From Spirogloea muscicola (taxonomy: Eukaryota; Streptophyta; Zygnematophyceae; Spirogloeales; Spirogloeaceae), in assembly GCA_009602725.1 (NCBI GenBank), contig WELB01000005.1:263877-327876 (forward strand): a stretch of DNA of 64,000 bases, in the 5' to 3' direction. Within the stretch, counting starts at the first letter, position 1. Each line of letters begins with the position of its first letter. A program made the translations under genes and the position numbers. The notes under the pieces were generated by a model, which saw only the letters and a list, made by a program, of their open reading frames with translations, searched no databases and was not told where the DNA came from. Of this stretch, positions 43,902 through 57,252 are shown in pieces.

Positions 43902-46419
43902 ATGGAGTCCGGCTCCAGCCGGGCTGCCAGGCGCTCCNGCCTCGCCGCGGGACCCGCCTCCGAGGCCGCGGCGGCGGCGGCGGCGGCGGAGAGCCCCAGG
44001 CACAGCGGCGGCGGCGTGGCGCCGTTCGTCGACCAGCGGCCGGTGTCAATCGTCATCCCGGTGTACAACGAGGTCGCCGGCATCCCCATCCTGGTGGAGC
44101 GCGTCGGCGCCGCCATGCGCGCCCGCGGCGGCCCGTACGAGATCGTCTGCGTGGACGACGGCTCCTCTGACGGTGAGCAGCTGGTCCACTGGCCTTCTTC
44201 TCCTTCGAGCAGCTTTCGCTCCTAGCTCCTACTCTCATTCTACTACTGAAAGCACCAGCTTAAGTGGCAAGATCATTGCAACGTGCACGTCGATAGCGAC
44301 AGCAGAAGTGAATATCGCTGCATTGCATGTGTTGTGGACTTGTACCCTAGGGTTCTGTTTCGCTTGGTAGGGGCAGTTCTTGGCACAGTGCCACAGGGCC
44401 TTCAAGTGGAACCTCAAAGACAAATTGCCGAGTCATAATGGCAAGCCATACTGAAAGCCCGAGAGATACCCATCAAACTCCATAGTTTTGATAGTCAGTA
44501 GCACTTTGAGGTCATGGTTTCTTGCCATGGTCTCCTTGGGACCTTGTATCTACCTGTCGAATGTAGGTCATGCACTTCAGGGTTCGGGGTGAAGACTTTG
44601 AAAATTGATAAATACTGGCCTTCGGTATAGTATAGGCATGTACCATCCATTGAAGCAGCTTCTGCCAAGTGATGCCAGGCACCACGCAGTTGCTGCAGGC
44701 AATGGCAGCTGAGCGGCAGGACCTCAGGGCCGTGATTTTCCGTCGGAACTTTGGGCAGACGGCAGCCATGGCTGCCGGGTTCGACTTTGCGGCTGGCGAG
44801 CTCCTGGTCACTATGGACGGGGACTTGCAGAATGATGCGGATGATATTCCCAGAATTCTGGACAAGCTGCTGTATGGGGAACCAGGCCAAGGTGGGAACC
44901 CGGGTAATGGTGCTTGGGGCAGCGGGCCTCGTGACGATGGCGGTTACGACATGGTAGTTGGCTGGCGGCGGCACCGGAAGGACGATATGCTGACGAGAAA
45001 CGTCCCCTCAGCTGCTGCCAACTGGCTGATTGGCCGAGTCACTGGGGTATGATTACTCTCACTTTGTGAGTAGCCTGCTTCCTGATCTGCTCCTGCTTGT
45101 CTAGGGGCTTAGAGACTGTACTTGATGACTCAGAAGTTAAGAGAGCCCTATCTTGATGACTCAGAGGTTTTAGAGGGGCCTAGATTATAGGCGGAAAAAG
45201 GGTCCAGAATACCTTGGCATTCAGCCACTTGTGACTGCCTGGCTTTCTTTTTTAGGTCAAGGAAGTCAAGCTAGTTGACACACTTATCTGCTCGTGTTAC
45301 AGCACAATAACTACATCATGACCCTTGTCTTCTTCGTACGTAAGTATGCCAAGCAGCTTGGCCTGATTCTCTTTATTGTACCATCTTATTGCTTGTCGCT
45401 GGAGCAGGTGAAGCTGCATGACTACGGCTGCAGTCTCAAGGCCTATCGTGCTTCAGTTGTAAGCAGCCTGAGGTTGTATGGCGAGATGCACCGCTTCATC
45501 CCTGCCCTTGCTGCCATGGAGGGCGCTTCAATTTCAGAACTAGAGGTGGGGAATGCTCTTGACCACTCCTCCAGCCGCCTCTGCAACATCAACAGCTTAT
45601 TGCTGGTCGCATCCAAGCATTCCATCTAGTGCCTAGCACTAGGCATGTAAACCCCATGATCTTGCAGCTTACTACTCATGCCATGGTTAGTGTGCTAAAC
45701 ATTTGGTGGCGCAGCAGCGTGAAACAGGGCAAGGAGCTTGCAACCTTAATCCATGCCCCTGCATGCTCTCTCTTGTGACAGGTGCAACATGCCCCTCGAA
45801 TATACGGTGCATCCAAGTATGGGCTGGGTAGAATACCCAGGGTTCTGCTGGACCTGGCCACCATATGGTTCCTCAGCAGGTACCGGGACCGACCGATGCA
45901 GCTCGTGGGCCTCCTTGGCACCTTGTGCCTCCTCAGCTCATTGGCATTTGGAGTTGCAGCCTGCTGGTCCTTCGCCATTTCAGCAAGATCATATGGCGTC
46001 GCAATGGCCCTCTCCAGTTCCATGGCTCATGCAGTTGCAGCTCTTGAGTTACTTGTTATGGGCTCGCAGGTGAAATGTCTCAATAGCATGTACTTAATAT
46101 TATCAGGCCAGCTTTACATCCTCTTCATGTTGTGTGGTAATTTGTTCCTGCCTGATGCTAATGTGTGCAAGTTGGGAGCCTTCAGGCTGGTACCCTAACC
46201 TGTTGGAGACAGATGCAGACTAGACTACTGGCAGAGCCTTCCATGTCTCTGGCTGCACCAAGAAGCTCTTCTCTGCCTCTGCTGATTTGCAACTCGTTTC
46301 TTGCTCTTTGTCAGCTGATGTGCCTTGGCTTTCTGAGTGAGATCTGCATCCGCACATACTTTGAGTCTCAACCTCGCCCTGTATATCGAGTCCGGGAGGT
46401 TGCCACATCTACAGCCTGA
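43902..46419 (+). CDS. Family 2 glycosyltransferase, GtrB/dolichol-phosphate-sugar synthase type
   Basis: Five exons: 43902-44172, 44679-45046, 45408-45546, 45782-46069, 46315-46419. The ATG at 43902 sits in GCCGCCACCATGG; no in-frame ATG lies upstream before a stop at 43713. The GT2 fold begins PVSIVIPVYNEVAGIP, followed by VCVDDGSSDGT, FRRNFGQTAAMAAGFDFAAG, a DxD-like metal site in TMDGDLQND, and DYGCSLKAYRASVV. Two membrane helices follow (LVGLLGTLCLLSSLAFGVAA and the next helix ending VAALELLVMG), and the C-terminus is LSEICIRTYFESQPRPVYRV. This layout matches bacterial and cyanobacterial GtrB-like enzymes, which move a sugar from a nucleotide donor onto a polyprenyl phosphate, rather than the shorter soluble DPM1. 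The N-terminus is Ala-rich and ambiguous as a targeting peptide; the N at 43938 affects one residue. Sugar donor unknown. Confidence 0.87.
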
Positions 46420-48211
46420 AAATTGAAAGCCCCGGCTGAATATCATGGAGATATCTCTTCGACAAGCCCTCCTCGTGTTGTGAAAACCTCTTGTCTCAGC
46501 TTGATTTAGAGAATAACATCCTCAAATGGCAGCGCGGCTTTGGTGCTACCTGTCTTCCGTAAGGACGATAGTCCTGGCTAAAGCCTATCCTGCTGGCAAC
46601 TAGGTGAATAAGCGATTAGCTCAGATTTTACACCTATGAAAAGTGTGTCGACAGCCATGTTTTCATATTTGCTTCTCTCCTTAGGTTTCCTTGTTGCTTC
46701 TCTCCTTAAGTTGTCCTTGTCATTAAGAGCCCAACTTTGCCTCCCTGACATTGTTACATGAGTAAATGGAGTGAGTCACCGAGCGCCACTAGTAAGAAAT
46801 TTTCATTGCTAGTCAGCCCTCAAGCTGACAAATTGTCAAGCACACATTCTTGTCAGTCATTGACTTATGCATGTAGATAGTTGAAAATTTCTCTGGGTGA
46901 ATATTGTACGCAATAGTGCAGCAGGTATGCTAGCACTCCGTGGGGAAGATACTTAAGCCGCCATTGAAATACCAGTTCTCCATCAAGCGCTTCTTGTGCA
47001 CTGAGTGAGAGAGCGCGTCTCTCCAGCATTCACCATTGACGCCCAGTTCTATGCCAATCCCAAGGGAATTTCAAGCCTAACAAGCTGAAGCGAAGTCAAG
47101 TCGGAAGCAGAGGGGGGATTGTAGTCCACAATCAGGCGCACCCTAGCCGACAGAGCCATGGTTGCGCTAAGACAGCGAGCGACATGTGAGGTCGTAAACT
47201 CAGCACAGGTCCCACCAAAGTCGAAGCCAGCACCTTCTTTGATTAACAAGTGAAAGCAATGTCCATGGCGTAAGCTCAGTGGGGCTTGAGACTGGCCACC
47301 ATGGCCTCGACAGGCAACTCTATGACTTTTGCCACAAGCCACATGATTCTTGCCTTTCCCGGCATGCCGACCCTAGGAGCAAGCCTAAGGCTTGTACTTC
47401 AAGAGGCTTAAGCTGGACAAGTACAAGCCCGCATTTTCATATGGGTTTTCTGTGAACGCTGAAGTTTGCACGAGCGAAGGTAGTCCTGCCAATTGGCAGT
47501 AGTAGTCTTTACTAGCAGGATGCAAGCAAGTCACAGCCACAGGTCGCCTTGATGCATGTAGTAAATCAGCACTAGGACGCAATGGAGGAGACAACTGTGA
47601 AAAGAGGGGGCATAGATGCAGAGAAAAGAGAAAGAAGCTCTATCTAAAGGGGTTGGTGGCTGTGAGGAGAGAACATTACCCTCTGGGAATGCAACACTGG
47701 CCTTTGACTTACATGCGAATCATGCGGCGTTCAGATCCCCACTGACTGTCTGACCTGGGTCATCGTCCCGTCAGTGGCAGTCAGCAGCAGGTTAAGGAAG
47801 AGCTCAAGTCAACGCCTAGGACAGCCTCAGCTTTCTCAGCGCTTCTGCTTGTTGATGTCCATGTTTCTGCCTGAGGTCTTTTTACTTGACTTAGCAACTG
47901 AAACCATGAGCAATCCTTGCTTGGGGGCCACAGAAGGTGGCAAAGCAGGACTTGCAGGGCTTTGAGCAGACCACTGAACTCCACAGCAAATGGAGCGGCT
48001 TAACTGCAGAGCATGCAAAGCTCGGAGGGAGGTTCGAGCAGGAAACTTTGACATCGAGGGAAAAATGTGCAGAAAAGCAGCAGCTTTGAGTAACTGAAGC
48101 AGAGCCTCAAGAAGAGCCTATATATGAGAAGGTCAGTATGTCATATATAAGGCACGAAGTGCAAATTGACTGGCTGCCATAAGCACAAGCCAAGATGGAT
48201 GGCCTCCGCAT
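46420..48211. other. Intergenic, no recognised gene
   Basis: Open frames such as 47049-47342 (minus, 97 codons, containing FTTSHVARCLSATMALSARV) show no family I recognise and no supporting splice pattern. The region is moderately AT-rich and lacks the retroelement modules seen elsewhere. Confidence 0.35.
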
Positions 48212-48249
48212 ACACCAAGCACCTCTGAGCTGTCAGAGGTGCTTGGTGT
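48212..48249. repeat. Perfect 17-bp hairpin with 4-nt loop
   Basis: ACACCAAGCACCTCTGA and its exact reverse complement TCAGAGGTGCTTGGTGT are separated by GCTG. It lies about 115 nt beyond the stop codon of the minus-strand ICMT gene, so it would be in or just past its 3' UTR. It could affect 3' processing or be the scar of a small foldback element; neither is shown by the sequence. Confidence 0.85.
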
Positions 48250-48362
48250 GAGTTTGAGTAAGCTTCAATGACAGGCTCACTATGTAACAGTAAGAGATCT
48301 GATTAGCTAAATGACGGTGCAGCTTTAGGAGATCTGGCAGGGGAGCACTAAAGACAATGAAG

Positions 48363-49745
48363 TTATGGGACAAAAGGGATGCCTGAAGGAGTCAGGATGG
48401 CATACTCGTCATATGCTAGCCCAAAGAAATTCCGCAAAAGTTGCTCCTCATACCTGAAGCAACAGAGGTAAGCTTTCTGCTTTAGCTGCAATATAGTACA
48501 AGTCAGGCATTGCAGAATCCTGCTCAAAGTCATGACCATTGCTGGATAGGAGCGGGACGGCAACAACGCGTGCATCAAGAAGGTATAGAATAGTCGCCAG
48601 CAACGTACAAGATCCTGTCAGAGAAGAAGCGCCAGGAGATGCACGCAAAAACGGCGGTGCAAAGCGGATTCGCGAGCATAAGCTGCGTAGCAATGGACCA
48701 GATAAACCAGCCCATGTAGCCTGGGTGGCGTACATACCTGCGACCCCAGTCGGCAATGTCGTAAGGCTTCGCGCAGCAAGGTCCAACGAAATTGTAGCAG
48801 GAGAGCTTTACTCTAGCTAGCTCACGTTACTGCAAGTGCTTGCTGTTGTGTAAAGACCCCCTGAACCCTTGCTATGGAGGAAACACTTTAGCTGCTAAAT
48901 TTCTCAAGCAATGCACGGCAAGCCTTGATGCAGAAGTCATTTGTCAAGTAAGTAAGGAGAGAGTAGGTGAGGACCTTCTCATTTGCAGGTGCTAATGAGT
49001 ATTTAGCAGCAACAACCCTCACCGGTAGATGCCGTGCATGACGAGGCGGTGATTGGGGCGGCGCACGTGCTTGATCTCGTGCGTGAAGTTGTGGCGCGCC
49101 GTCATGAAGGCGGCCTTGCGCACAACCTCGCCGAGCACGACGAGAGCGGCGCCGAGGCGCTGCACCGCTGGGAAGCGGGCCTTGAGGCCAGGCGCCAGGC
49201 GACGCTCCACTTCGTACTCGAGGCAGGAGCACGTGAATGCGGCCACGTACGCCGGGCTGATGAGCCACGCTGCCGCCACAGAGAGGCAGCGGCCGGCGCT
49301 CCCGGTCAGCACCATGAGCCTTAATCTAGCTGTACTCGAGACCCAAACCTGAACAACGAGTAATGAATTTCAAGAACTTTACACCAAAGCATAGGCCTCA
49401 CAGTACTTGTCCATGGACACCTGACCTCTTTGATGCCTGATGAGGCATGACCTTCATATCCTAACAGCATCAAAACCTTTGCCTCACTTCCAGTCTCAAA
49501 CACTCAAGTATATACAATTCAGTTGGGTTTCTTATCGCAATCTGAGGCAGCGAGATTCAGGAGGCGCAGGTTCGAGCGCAGCAGCTGGCTGCTCAAGCTT
49601 GCTGGCGAGAGGAACTGTGGGCCAGGGAGTGGTCCGCATGAGCTCACGCACAGCGGCGGCTGAGCTCGGCGGGCGTGAAGAGAGCGGCGAGGCCGAACTC
49701 GGTGAGGTGGAAGAAGGCCACCGCCAGCAGGTACGCCCAGAGCAT
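48363..49745 (-). CDS. ICMT: Protein-S-isoprenylcysteine O-methyltransferase
   Basis: Four exons: 49652-49745, 49023-49329, 48609-48737, 48363-48453. The first reads MLWAYLLAVAFFHLTEF, like the short N-terminus of plant ICMT. The second contains SPAYVAAFTCSCLEYEVE and RKAAFMTARHNFTHEIKH. The third has the family signature YVRHPGYMGWFIWSI and WRFFSDRIL. The last has YEEQLLRNFFGLAYDEY and ends GIPFVP-stop. The enzyme is a polytopic ER membrane protein that methylates the prenylated cysteine of CaaX proteins such as Rab/ROP GTPases, using S-adenosylmethionine. The RHPxYxGW and EExxLxxxFGxxY motifs that form the cofactor and substrate site are present. Exon phases agree at all junctions. The gene is divergent from FAM91. 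An upstream start in the GC-rich region near 49.8 kb cannot be excluded. Confidence 0.92.
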
Positions 49746-50825
<1,080 letters not shown>

Positions 50826-53800
50826 ATGGCGAAGGTCGTGTCGGCGGTCGAGGACGACCTGCTGGCACGCGCCGCTGACGACGGCGTGCCCTGGGACCGC
50901 CTCCCCAAGCGCCTCAAGCTCTACCTCGGATTGCGCGACGCCTGGCTCCGCCGGTAGAATCGAACCCAAACCTTAAACCCTAAAACCTGAAACCCTAACC
51001 CTTAGTCCGCACTGAGGGACATCCACTGTCATAGTTTCCTGTAAGCTGCTTGCTTGCGGACTGTGCATTCCATCTGGGCGATGATCATCGCACGCCATAG
51101 TGCAGACTGGCCTTGGTCACGCGTGGGATTATGCTGGCATACAACTGTGCTGGTCAAGCACGCAGCTTCCTTCAGCGGACGCGATGGCTGACTTGCCTAA
51201 ATCTAGCGTGGCTCGTGGTTGTCATGATATCTTGCAAGCCATGGGCTGAGCGTAGCTGCAGTGCTCCCAGACTGAGTTAGCAGAGTGATGATCGTCAAAG
51301 GCGAAGCTGCGAGCCCCCCCAATGCCAAGGACGAGCTCCTGGCCATGCAATAGCATGCAACATGACCACTGGACGTTGCAATCCCTTGCTACGCAGAATC
51401 AAGGAGCACTGCATCAAGAAGAGGTACAGGTGGAGCAAGTGCGCCGCCAAGAACGTCTGCAAGGAGTACGAGTACTATGAGGACCTCATGCGCCACCTCA
51501 AGAAGAATCAGTCAGTGAGCTCTTGAGCGTGGCTGCGTCCACCTTCCCTTTCTGGGTGCTTCAGGGCGGCATTGTCAAGATTGAATCTGACGCTCACGGT
51601 ACCAATGAGTATGGCAAGGCAGCACCCTGCTCGCTTGGCTTGCATGCAGTATACAGTAACTTAGCCAGCTGCTATAAAAAATTGATGTGCAAGAGTTGCT
51701 ATATACTGTATAATGGGTGCAGCTGTTTCCATACCACCTCGCTGAAGACGTGTGCCGCATCATCCGCGTCTCGCCGTTCAATTACTACTGCGACATGCTG
51801 TTCGAGGTGCTCAAATCAGGTATGTCTCAGTAATGGGAGAATCAGCTCCGTTTTGCTTGCCGCCTGAAGGTTATGCTGGTGGCCCCTCCGTGGCTGGGTT
51901 CTTTGTGGATGCTAGCATTATGAGTAAAACATAGAAATCATTCCACCTCACAGACATTCTGTAGCTAAGTGAGAGCATGCAAGCAGAGCTGTTGACCTGG
52001 CAATTTTTCAGATGAAGACTATGATGCTCCACTGCAGAGCGCTCGTATGACTCCATTCCCAACTTCAGCGCTGCGGATGCTCTTCGAGAAACAGGAGTTG
52101 GTCGCAACCAGTACATAGACCTCATGAATAAATGTAGATCCAAGGTGAGCATTGGTGCAGTCAAGCTCGTGGTTTACATTGAGTCGGATGCTTGATTTGT
52201 AGTGGTGCTAGCACTTACCTTTCATGCTATATGGTGGATATATTTAACAGATGTTGTGGAGAGTGAACAAGAGCTTCGTCAAGGAGATGCTGCCAAGCCA
52301 GCCTATACAATTCCCGCTGGAACCATGGTGGCACGTCAATGTTGTCAATCTGACTCACGAGGAGTTCAGGGTCAGGTCATCTCGTGTCCTAACTCCCCTC
52401 ATCTCGTGTCCTTACTTTCCTTACTCATGTCCTAATTGCTCGGGGCTGCATACGCTTGTCAGGTCTTGCCTTTGAACAGTGTCATAGTGGCACCTATTGG
52501 ACATAGTAAATTCGTCTTCATGGCATGCCAATGCAGGACTACCCGTCAGGTGCTCAGTGTTCTCGCTGTTGCTGATTTCTCGTACCTTGTCAATCTTCTT
52601 CTTCTTGCAAAATTGTCCTACAGAAGCTGTCTGATGAGGAGAGCGTCTTGGTGAAGACAGCAGCCAAAGATGCCCCAGCCCTGGTTGGCGAGTTCAACAT
52701 TGACACTCTGAGAGAGCTCTACAACCGGGGTCTCATCTACTTCGATGTGCCGGTCTTTCCAGACGATATCTTTCACAGTAAGTAGCAATTAGGAAGGAAT
52801 GTGGGTGGGAATGTGGGGATCTGGGTACATGTGTATATCTGACAGCAGTTACACATGCTGGGTACACGAAGCTTACAACTTGTAAGCAGTTGCAATGAAG
52901 AGTAGAGAGAGCGGCGAGCCTGACTACGTTTGCATTTGGATGCAGTTTCGACACTGGAAGGCTTTGTCTCCAACACCAATCAAGCTTATGAGGATGAAGT
53001 TGAAGGGTACACGAGCGCAACTTACTGATGCCTTCAACATGCTGAGCAGCTTGATTCTGAACATTGTCTGGGTGTATGCTTGGTGAAGGAGGTAGTCATC
53101 TACTTAAGTAAGAGCAGATAGCTATTTTCTCTGTTGCATTCAGGTACAACATCAAGTTGCTTGTAGATACCTCTTTGTGGCTTTCCATGCCTTTGAGCAG
53201 GTCACGGAAAGTGATGGCTAGTGAAGACCCATCCATGCCGCAGGCTACTCTACTCGCTTTTCGTGGCATTTAGCGAACGAGCCACTGTAGCAGAGCTAGC
53301 TACAACGCTGCAAGCAAATCTGGAGCGCCTTGGGGCTGCCGTCTCTCTGGCCTGCCGGCTCGGCTGGGCTCGTAAGGTGGATGCTATATATGAGATGATA
53401 TAAGATTACATTATCGATTCTAAATTTTATTGCTCATTTTGACCTGCTTACCAGGCTTGACGTTCATAGAAATTGTTGGCCAATGTCGACTCCAGAAGCT
53501 TGATTGTAGAGTGATCACCTCGTTGGTTCAGACTTCTCTGTGCCGATTACTAAGTCAAAGTGACGACTGTACTCGCTTCAGGTGATGAACGTCGAAGCGA
53601 TACTCGACGACGTTGACAGTGAGGAGGCTTCTGCTGTTGCTGATCGCAACTTAGGCTTGACTGAAGGGGCTACTGACAAGGGCTTGAAGCCAAGCCTGTC
53701 AGCTGACCAGCTTGCGGATGCCCCCAAAGCGGCAATCAACAGGATTGCTTTCCTGGTGGACGCCAACCTTACCTCCTACCTCATGATGGGATCGCTGTCC

Positions 53801-56800
53801 CCTGGTGCTGTGACAACAACCCCAAGTCTTGTCATACAGCAGTGCTAGTTCTCTACTCTATGTGGTCTATTAATGGTGAAGTAATCTGGATTTGGTCTGA
53901 AGCAGGTCTGAAGCAGCAGGCTGTCACGCTATTTGAGGCCGGGAAGCTGGGCGACAGGCAGGTCATGGAGCTGTGCAATGGCTTGAGGGGCCTGGAGGGC
54001 ACCAAGCTCGAGGGCGAGCTCCAGCATTTTGCGAACCACGCCGAGAGCCTGCGCTGTGCACTCGAGTACCTCTCAACCGGCCAGGTGGCACCTGCCACTT
54101 CAGTAAAGGACCAAGACCGTGGCGAGAGCCTTGCGGCGGAGGATGAGGAGATGGCGGCGCTTGGCGTGGCGGAGCTCAAGCTTGACAACGTGGAGCTCGC
54201 TGGTCACAGTACGCTGAAGACGGCGGATGGGCAGCGGGAGAGTGTCACTGAGTCTCTGGGGTCTCGGCCAGGGCTGCTACAAGTCGAGAACAGCACCTCG
54301 CTCACAGAGTGGGCTACGTGGGGCCCTCGAGAAAAGCCAGATGGGGACCAAGCGCCGGACGATGGCAACGAGTTTGGCGACTGGGAGACGGCAGCAGCTT
54401 CGAGCAGCGGCGGCGGTGGTGGCGAGGCAGAGGGCCCGATGTGGGCCGGAAGCTGGGAGCAGGATGCTGCAGCTTCCGGCCACGCCGGCACGGCCTCCTG
54501 GCTGAGCCCCGTTGGTGCAGCGCCCTCGAGCACCAGCCGAGGCATAGCGGCGCGAGAGGCCAGTGATGACCGCACACTGCTGTCGCTGAATCTCATTGAC
54601 ATGGACATGGTGCTCAGCTCGTCGCCTAGAGAAGATGGTGGTGAAGTCAAGGATCGCAGCAGCAGGAGCAAGACGGTGCAAGGGGCCGCGAGGTACAAGG
54701 TGGACGTGCTGCGCAGCGAGAGCCTGGCAGGGCTGCCGCCACCCACATTGCGCCGCGTGCTGCGGCGCGAGTACTCCACGGTGGTCTCCATGGCGCCGCT
54801 TGCCGCCGCGCCGGCGCTGCATGGCGGTGACACCGAGGACGGTGGCGAGGGCCCGGCGCATTTTGGGCCGCCCTGCGCTGCGGCAACGTCGCCCTGGATG
54901 GCGCTGCTGCTGTATGCGGCAACAGGGTCCGGGCCGGTGACCCTGGCGCTCGTCCGTGGACAGCGCCTCCGGAAGCTGCCGCCGCCACTCGGCGGTTGCC
55001 GTAGGGCGTCCGTCTGGACATGGGATGCGTCGGCACTCGGTGGCGTCGGAGGCAAGGCCGAGGGCTCCCTCGTCGATGGCAGCGTGCTGCTTCACGTCCT
55101 GAACGCGCTCCTCCGGCTCTCGGCGGTCCTCGTCCAGCCATACCCGGCACATGGCGGCAGCTTGGAAGATCCGCCAGGAGATAGCAATGTGGAGCTCGTC
55201 ACTTGTGATGTCCCGCTCCCCATCAGCTTGCCAGCAGTGGAATCTGCGGCGGCAGCAGAGCTGGCTTTGCGACACGGCGACTGCCTGAGCGCCGCGGAGG
55301 ACGTTGCGACCAGAGCCGAGCTGCACACCATTGGCTCCTTGCGGATGCTGCGAGTGCTTCGGGTAGCTCGCAGTGGCACCGGCGCTGCCGATGACTCGTT
55401 GCAACCCCAAGATAGTGCTATCATGGCCCAAGGTGGCGCGCAAGTTGACGGTGGCGAGGACTGCCGGGCTGCCGCACACTTGCCATCAGACAACGAAGGC
55501 TTGCCGCCGGGCGTCACTTGGGGCTGGGTGCCGCTGGGGGTCTCGTTCGGCATCCCCCTCTTTGACACGCAGCTGTGCCGGAGGGTGTGCGAGAACGCCG
55601 CCAAGCTGGGCATGCTGGAACCGCCGAGGCTGCAGGTGCACGGCGCCTGCATGGCGGGCTTGAGGGGCAAGCTGCGCAACTTCATATCGGACCTCAAGCC
55701 CAACGGCCCAGTCTCCATGTAAGCTCCAAGAACAAGTGACGTATCTCTGGCTGTCGCGATGAACAGGAAGAGCTTTCCAGACTTGAAGTCGTTGAGGGAA
55801 GAGACGATATCTGCTGCTTGCTACCTGTTCTCGCTGACAGTTTCTTAGACTAACGCTGGCAACCCGACTTCGCAATCAATATTTAGTACTTATGAAGTAC
55901 CTCAACAGTAAGTAAACAACAAATGTCAGGTCATTGCTGATGTCAGGGTCCATCAATTTGCCTGCCTATGCAGGGCTGCTTACAAACCAGGTGTACAGAG
56001 TCAAGCACGCGTGGATGGCTTCGAGGGCTATCCATTAGCCAGCAAATACTGGTCGCGACACACAGATGCTGCTGACATTCCAGTACTGATTCCGAGGATT
56101 CCCCGCCGTGATCCCTGGTGCAAGCCTGAACACACTGATGAAAGTCTTAACCACTTGGAGTCTGTACTTGTAGGCTTTGAGAAATTCAGGTGGGTTGATG
56201 TCCTCATACCTGTATGACCGCCTCACTTAATTTTGTCACTACTAGATGAAGCAACGCGACGAGCTCTTCCACTGATTCCTAGGTGACTTCTGAAAAGTTC
56301 CGAATTAATATCAGCAGCTTACTTGCATTGCCATCTCTGCCCTACTCAGTTGGTAACAACTTGATCTAGCAAGGCATGGACGCTCAGTGATCCATGCAAC
56401 CACAAATCAACGCTGGTTGCTTTTGATCTCAGATATTCCAGGCAAGCCAGTCAGCCATCTGGAGTGAAGAGGGACATAGCTGACGAGCAGTCGATGTCAA
56501 CTTCACATCCATCAGGTTGTGGACTGCAAACAAATGTGCAGCCTGCTTGTTTGCTTGATACCATCCAAGTATTTGTACGAGCTTTCTAGTGTACTGTCCT
56601 GGGCCAACATTCGCCTTCTTTCTGGCTCAAAGCATATTGCTCTGGAGATTATATATAAGCCAAGGCTGTGGCCCATAGGCTCATAAATGATGCCTTGTTC
56701 TGCACGGCAGATAGACCAGTTGAGGATGAGGACATCATGCCCGGTGTGAACCTCATATTCAATGGGGCCACTTTGGCTGCATACAACATCGGCTCCGTCC

Positions 56801-56814
56801 TCCAGGTACTATAG
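50826..56814 (+). CDS. FAM91A1: FAM91 family protein (FAM91A1 homologue), Golgi/endosome tethering factor
   Basis: About twelve exons. The first (50826-50953) has [20 protein letters not shown]. Then come [20 protein letters not shown] (51397-51510), [20 protein letters not shown] (51.75 kb), [15 protein letters not shown] and [17 protein letters not shown] (52.05-52.14 kb), [20 protein letters not shown] (52.3 kb), [17 protein letters not shown] (52.7 kb), [20 protein letters not shown] (53.3 kb) and [20 protein letters not shown] (53.75 kb). A very long exon (to about 55714) has a Gly/Ser/acidic low-complexity middle and ends with [19 protein letters not shown] further exon lies near 55973-56190. 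The last (about 56710-56814) reads [17 protein letters not shown], then AYNIGSVLQ, as in plant homologues. In animals FAM91A1 binds TBC1D23 and WDR11 at the trans-Golgi network and helps capture endosome-derived vesicles; the algal role is inferred. Confidence 0.9.
50971..51005 (+). promoter_or_regulatory. Telobox-like tract in FAM91 intron 1
   Basis: The start of intron 1 contains TTAAACCCTAAAACC and AAACCCTAACCC, including two copies of the plant telobox core AAACCCTAA or a one-base variant. Such motifs near transcription starts bind Myb-like telomere-repeat factors in plants. Function here is not demonstrated. Confidence 0.4.
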
Positions 56815-57164
56815 GCAGATCTCAGCTACCATGTGCCACTAAGATCCTGGATGCTGGGTACGTCAACATCAAGGAGCTAGCATGCATCAGACGGCTACAT
56901 CGAGCCTGACTTTGCAGACTGCCTTTGGCCTTATGTGAAGCACACTAAGACGGTCATGCCAATGTTTCGTGGATAACTAGAAGTGGGTCGCGTTTATTTA
57001 GTCCTCTCACACAGTAACCATGAAGAATGCCACGAACAATGTTGCTTCCAAATGCAGGGGAGACTTCCTGCTGCGCTCATCACCGAAGCAGCAAATCTGG
57101 TTGCTTAGCGATTGTTGACTTGTACATCAGAACCCACAAGGTGCCTCCAAATGCATGTCTGCTC

Positions 57165-57252
57165 TTGTTTGGAGGGAGAGACGGAGCAAGAGACAGAGAG
57201 AGAGAGAGGAGGGAGAAAGGGAGGAAGAGAGGGAAGGAGGGAGGGAGAGAGC
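57165..57252 (+). repeat. GA-rich purine tract
   Basis: Nearly pure A/G sequence made of GAGA, GGGA and GGAA words. Frames through it give Arg/Glu/Gly or Ser/Leu/Pro strings without meaning. Confidence 0.85.

Noticed and set aside
43696-44370. 224-codon plus-strand frame beginning MTASSRNGTTAM, considered as a plastid leader for the glycosyltransferase
   Set aside because: It is in a different frame from the GT2 domain; the correct frame starts at 43902 in a strong Kozak context.
54204-55479. Long open frames on the minus strand (up to 400 codons)
   Set aside because: They are antisense shadows of the GC-rich FAM91 exon, with Arg/Pro/Gly-rich composition and no motif, while the plus frame continues a conserved protein.
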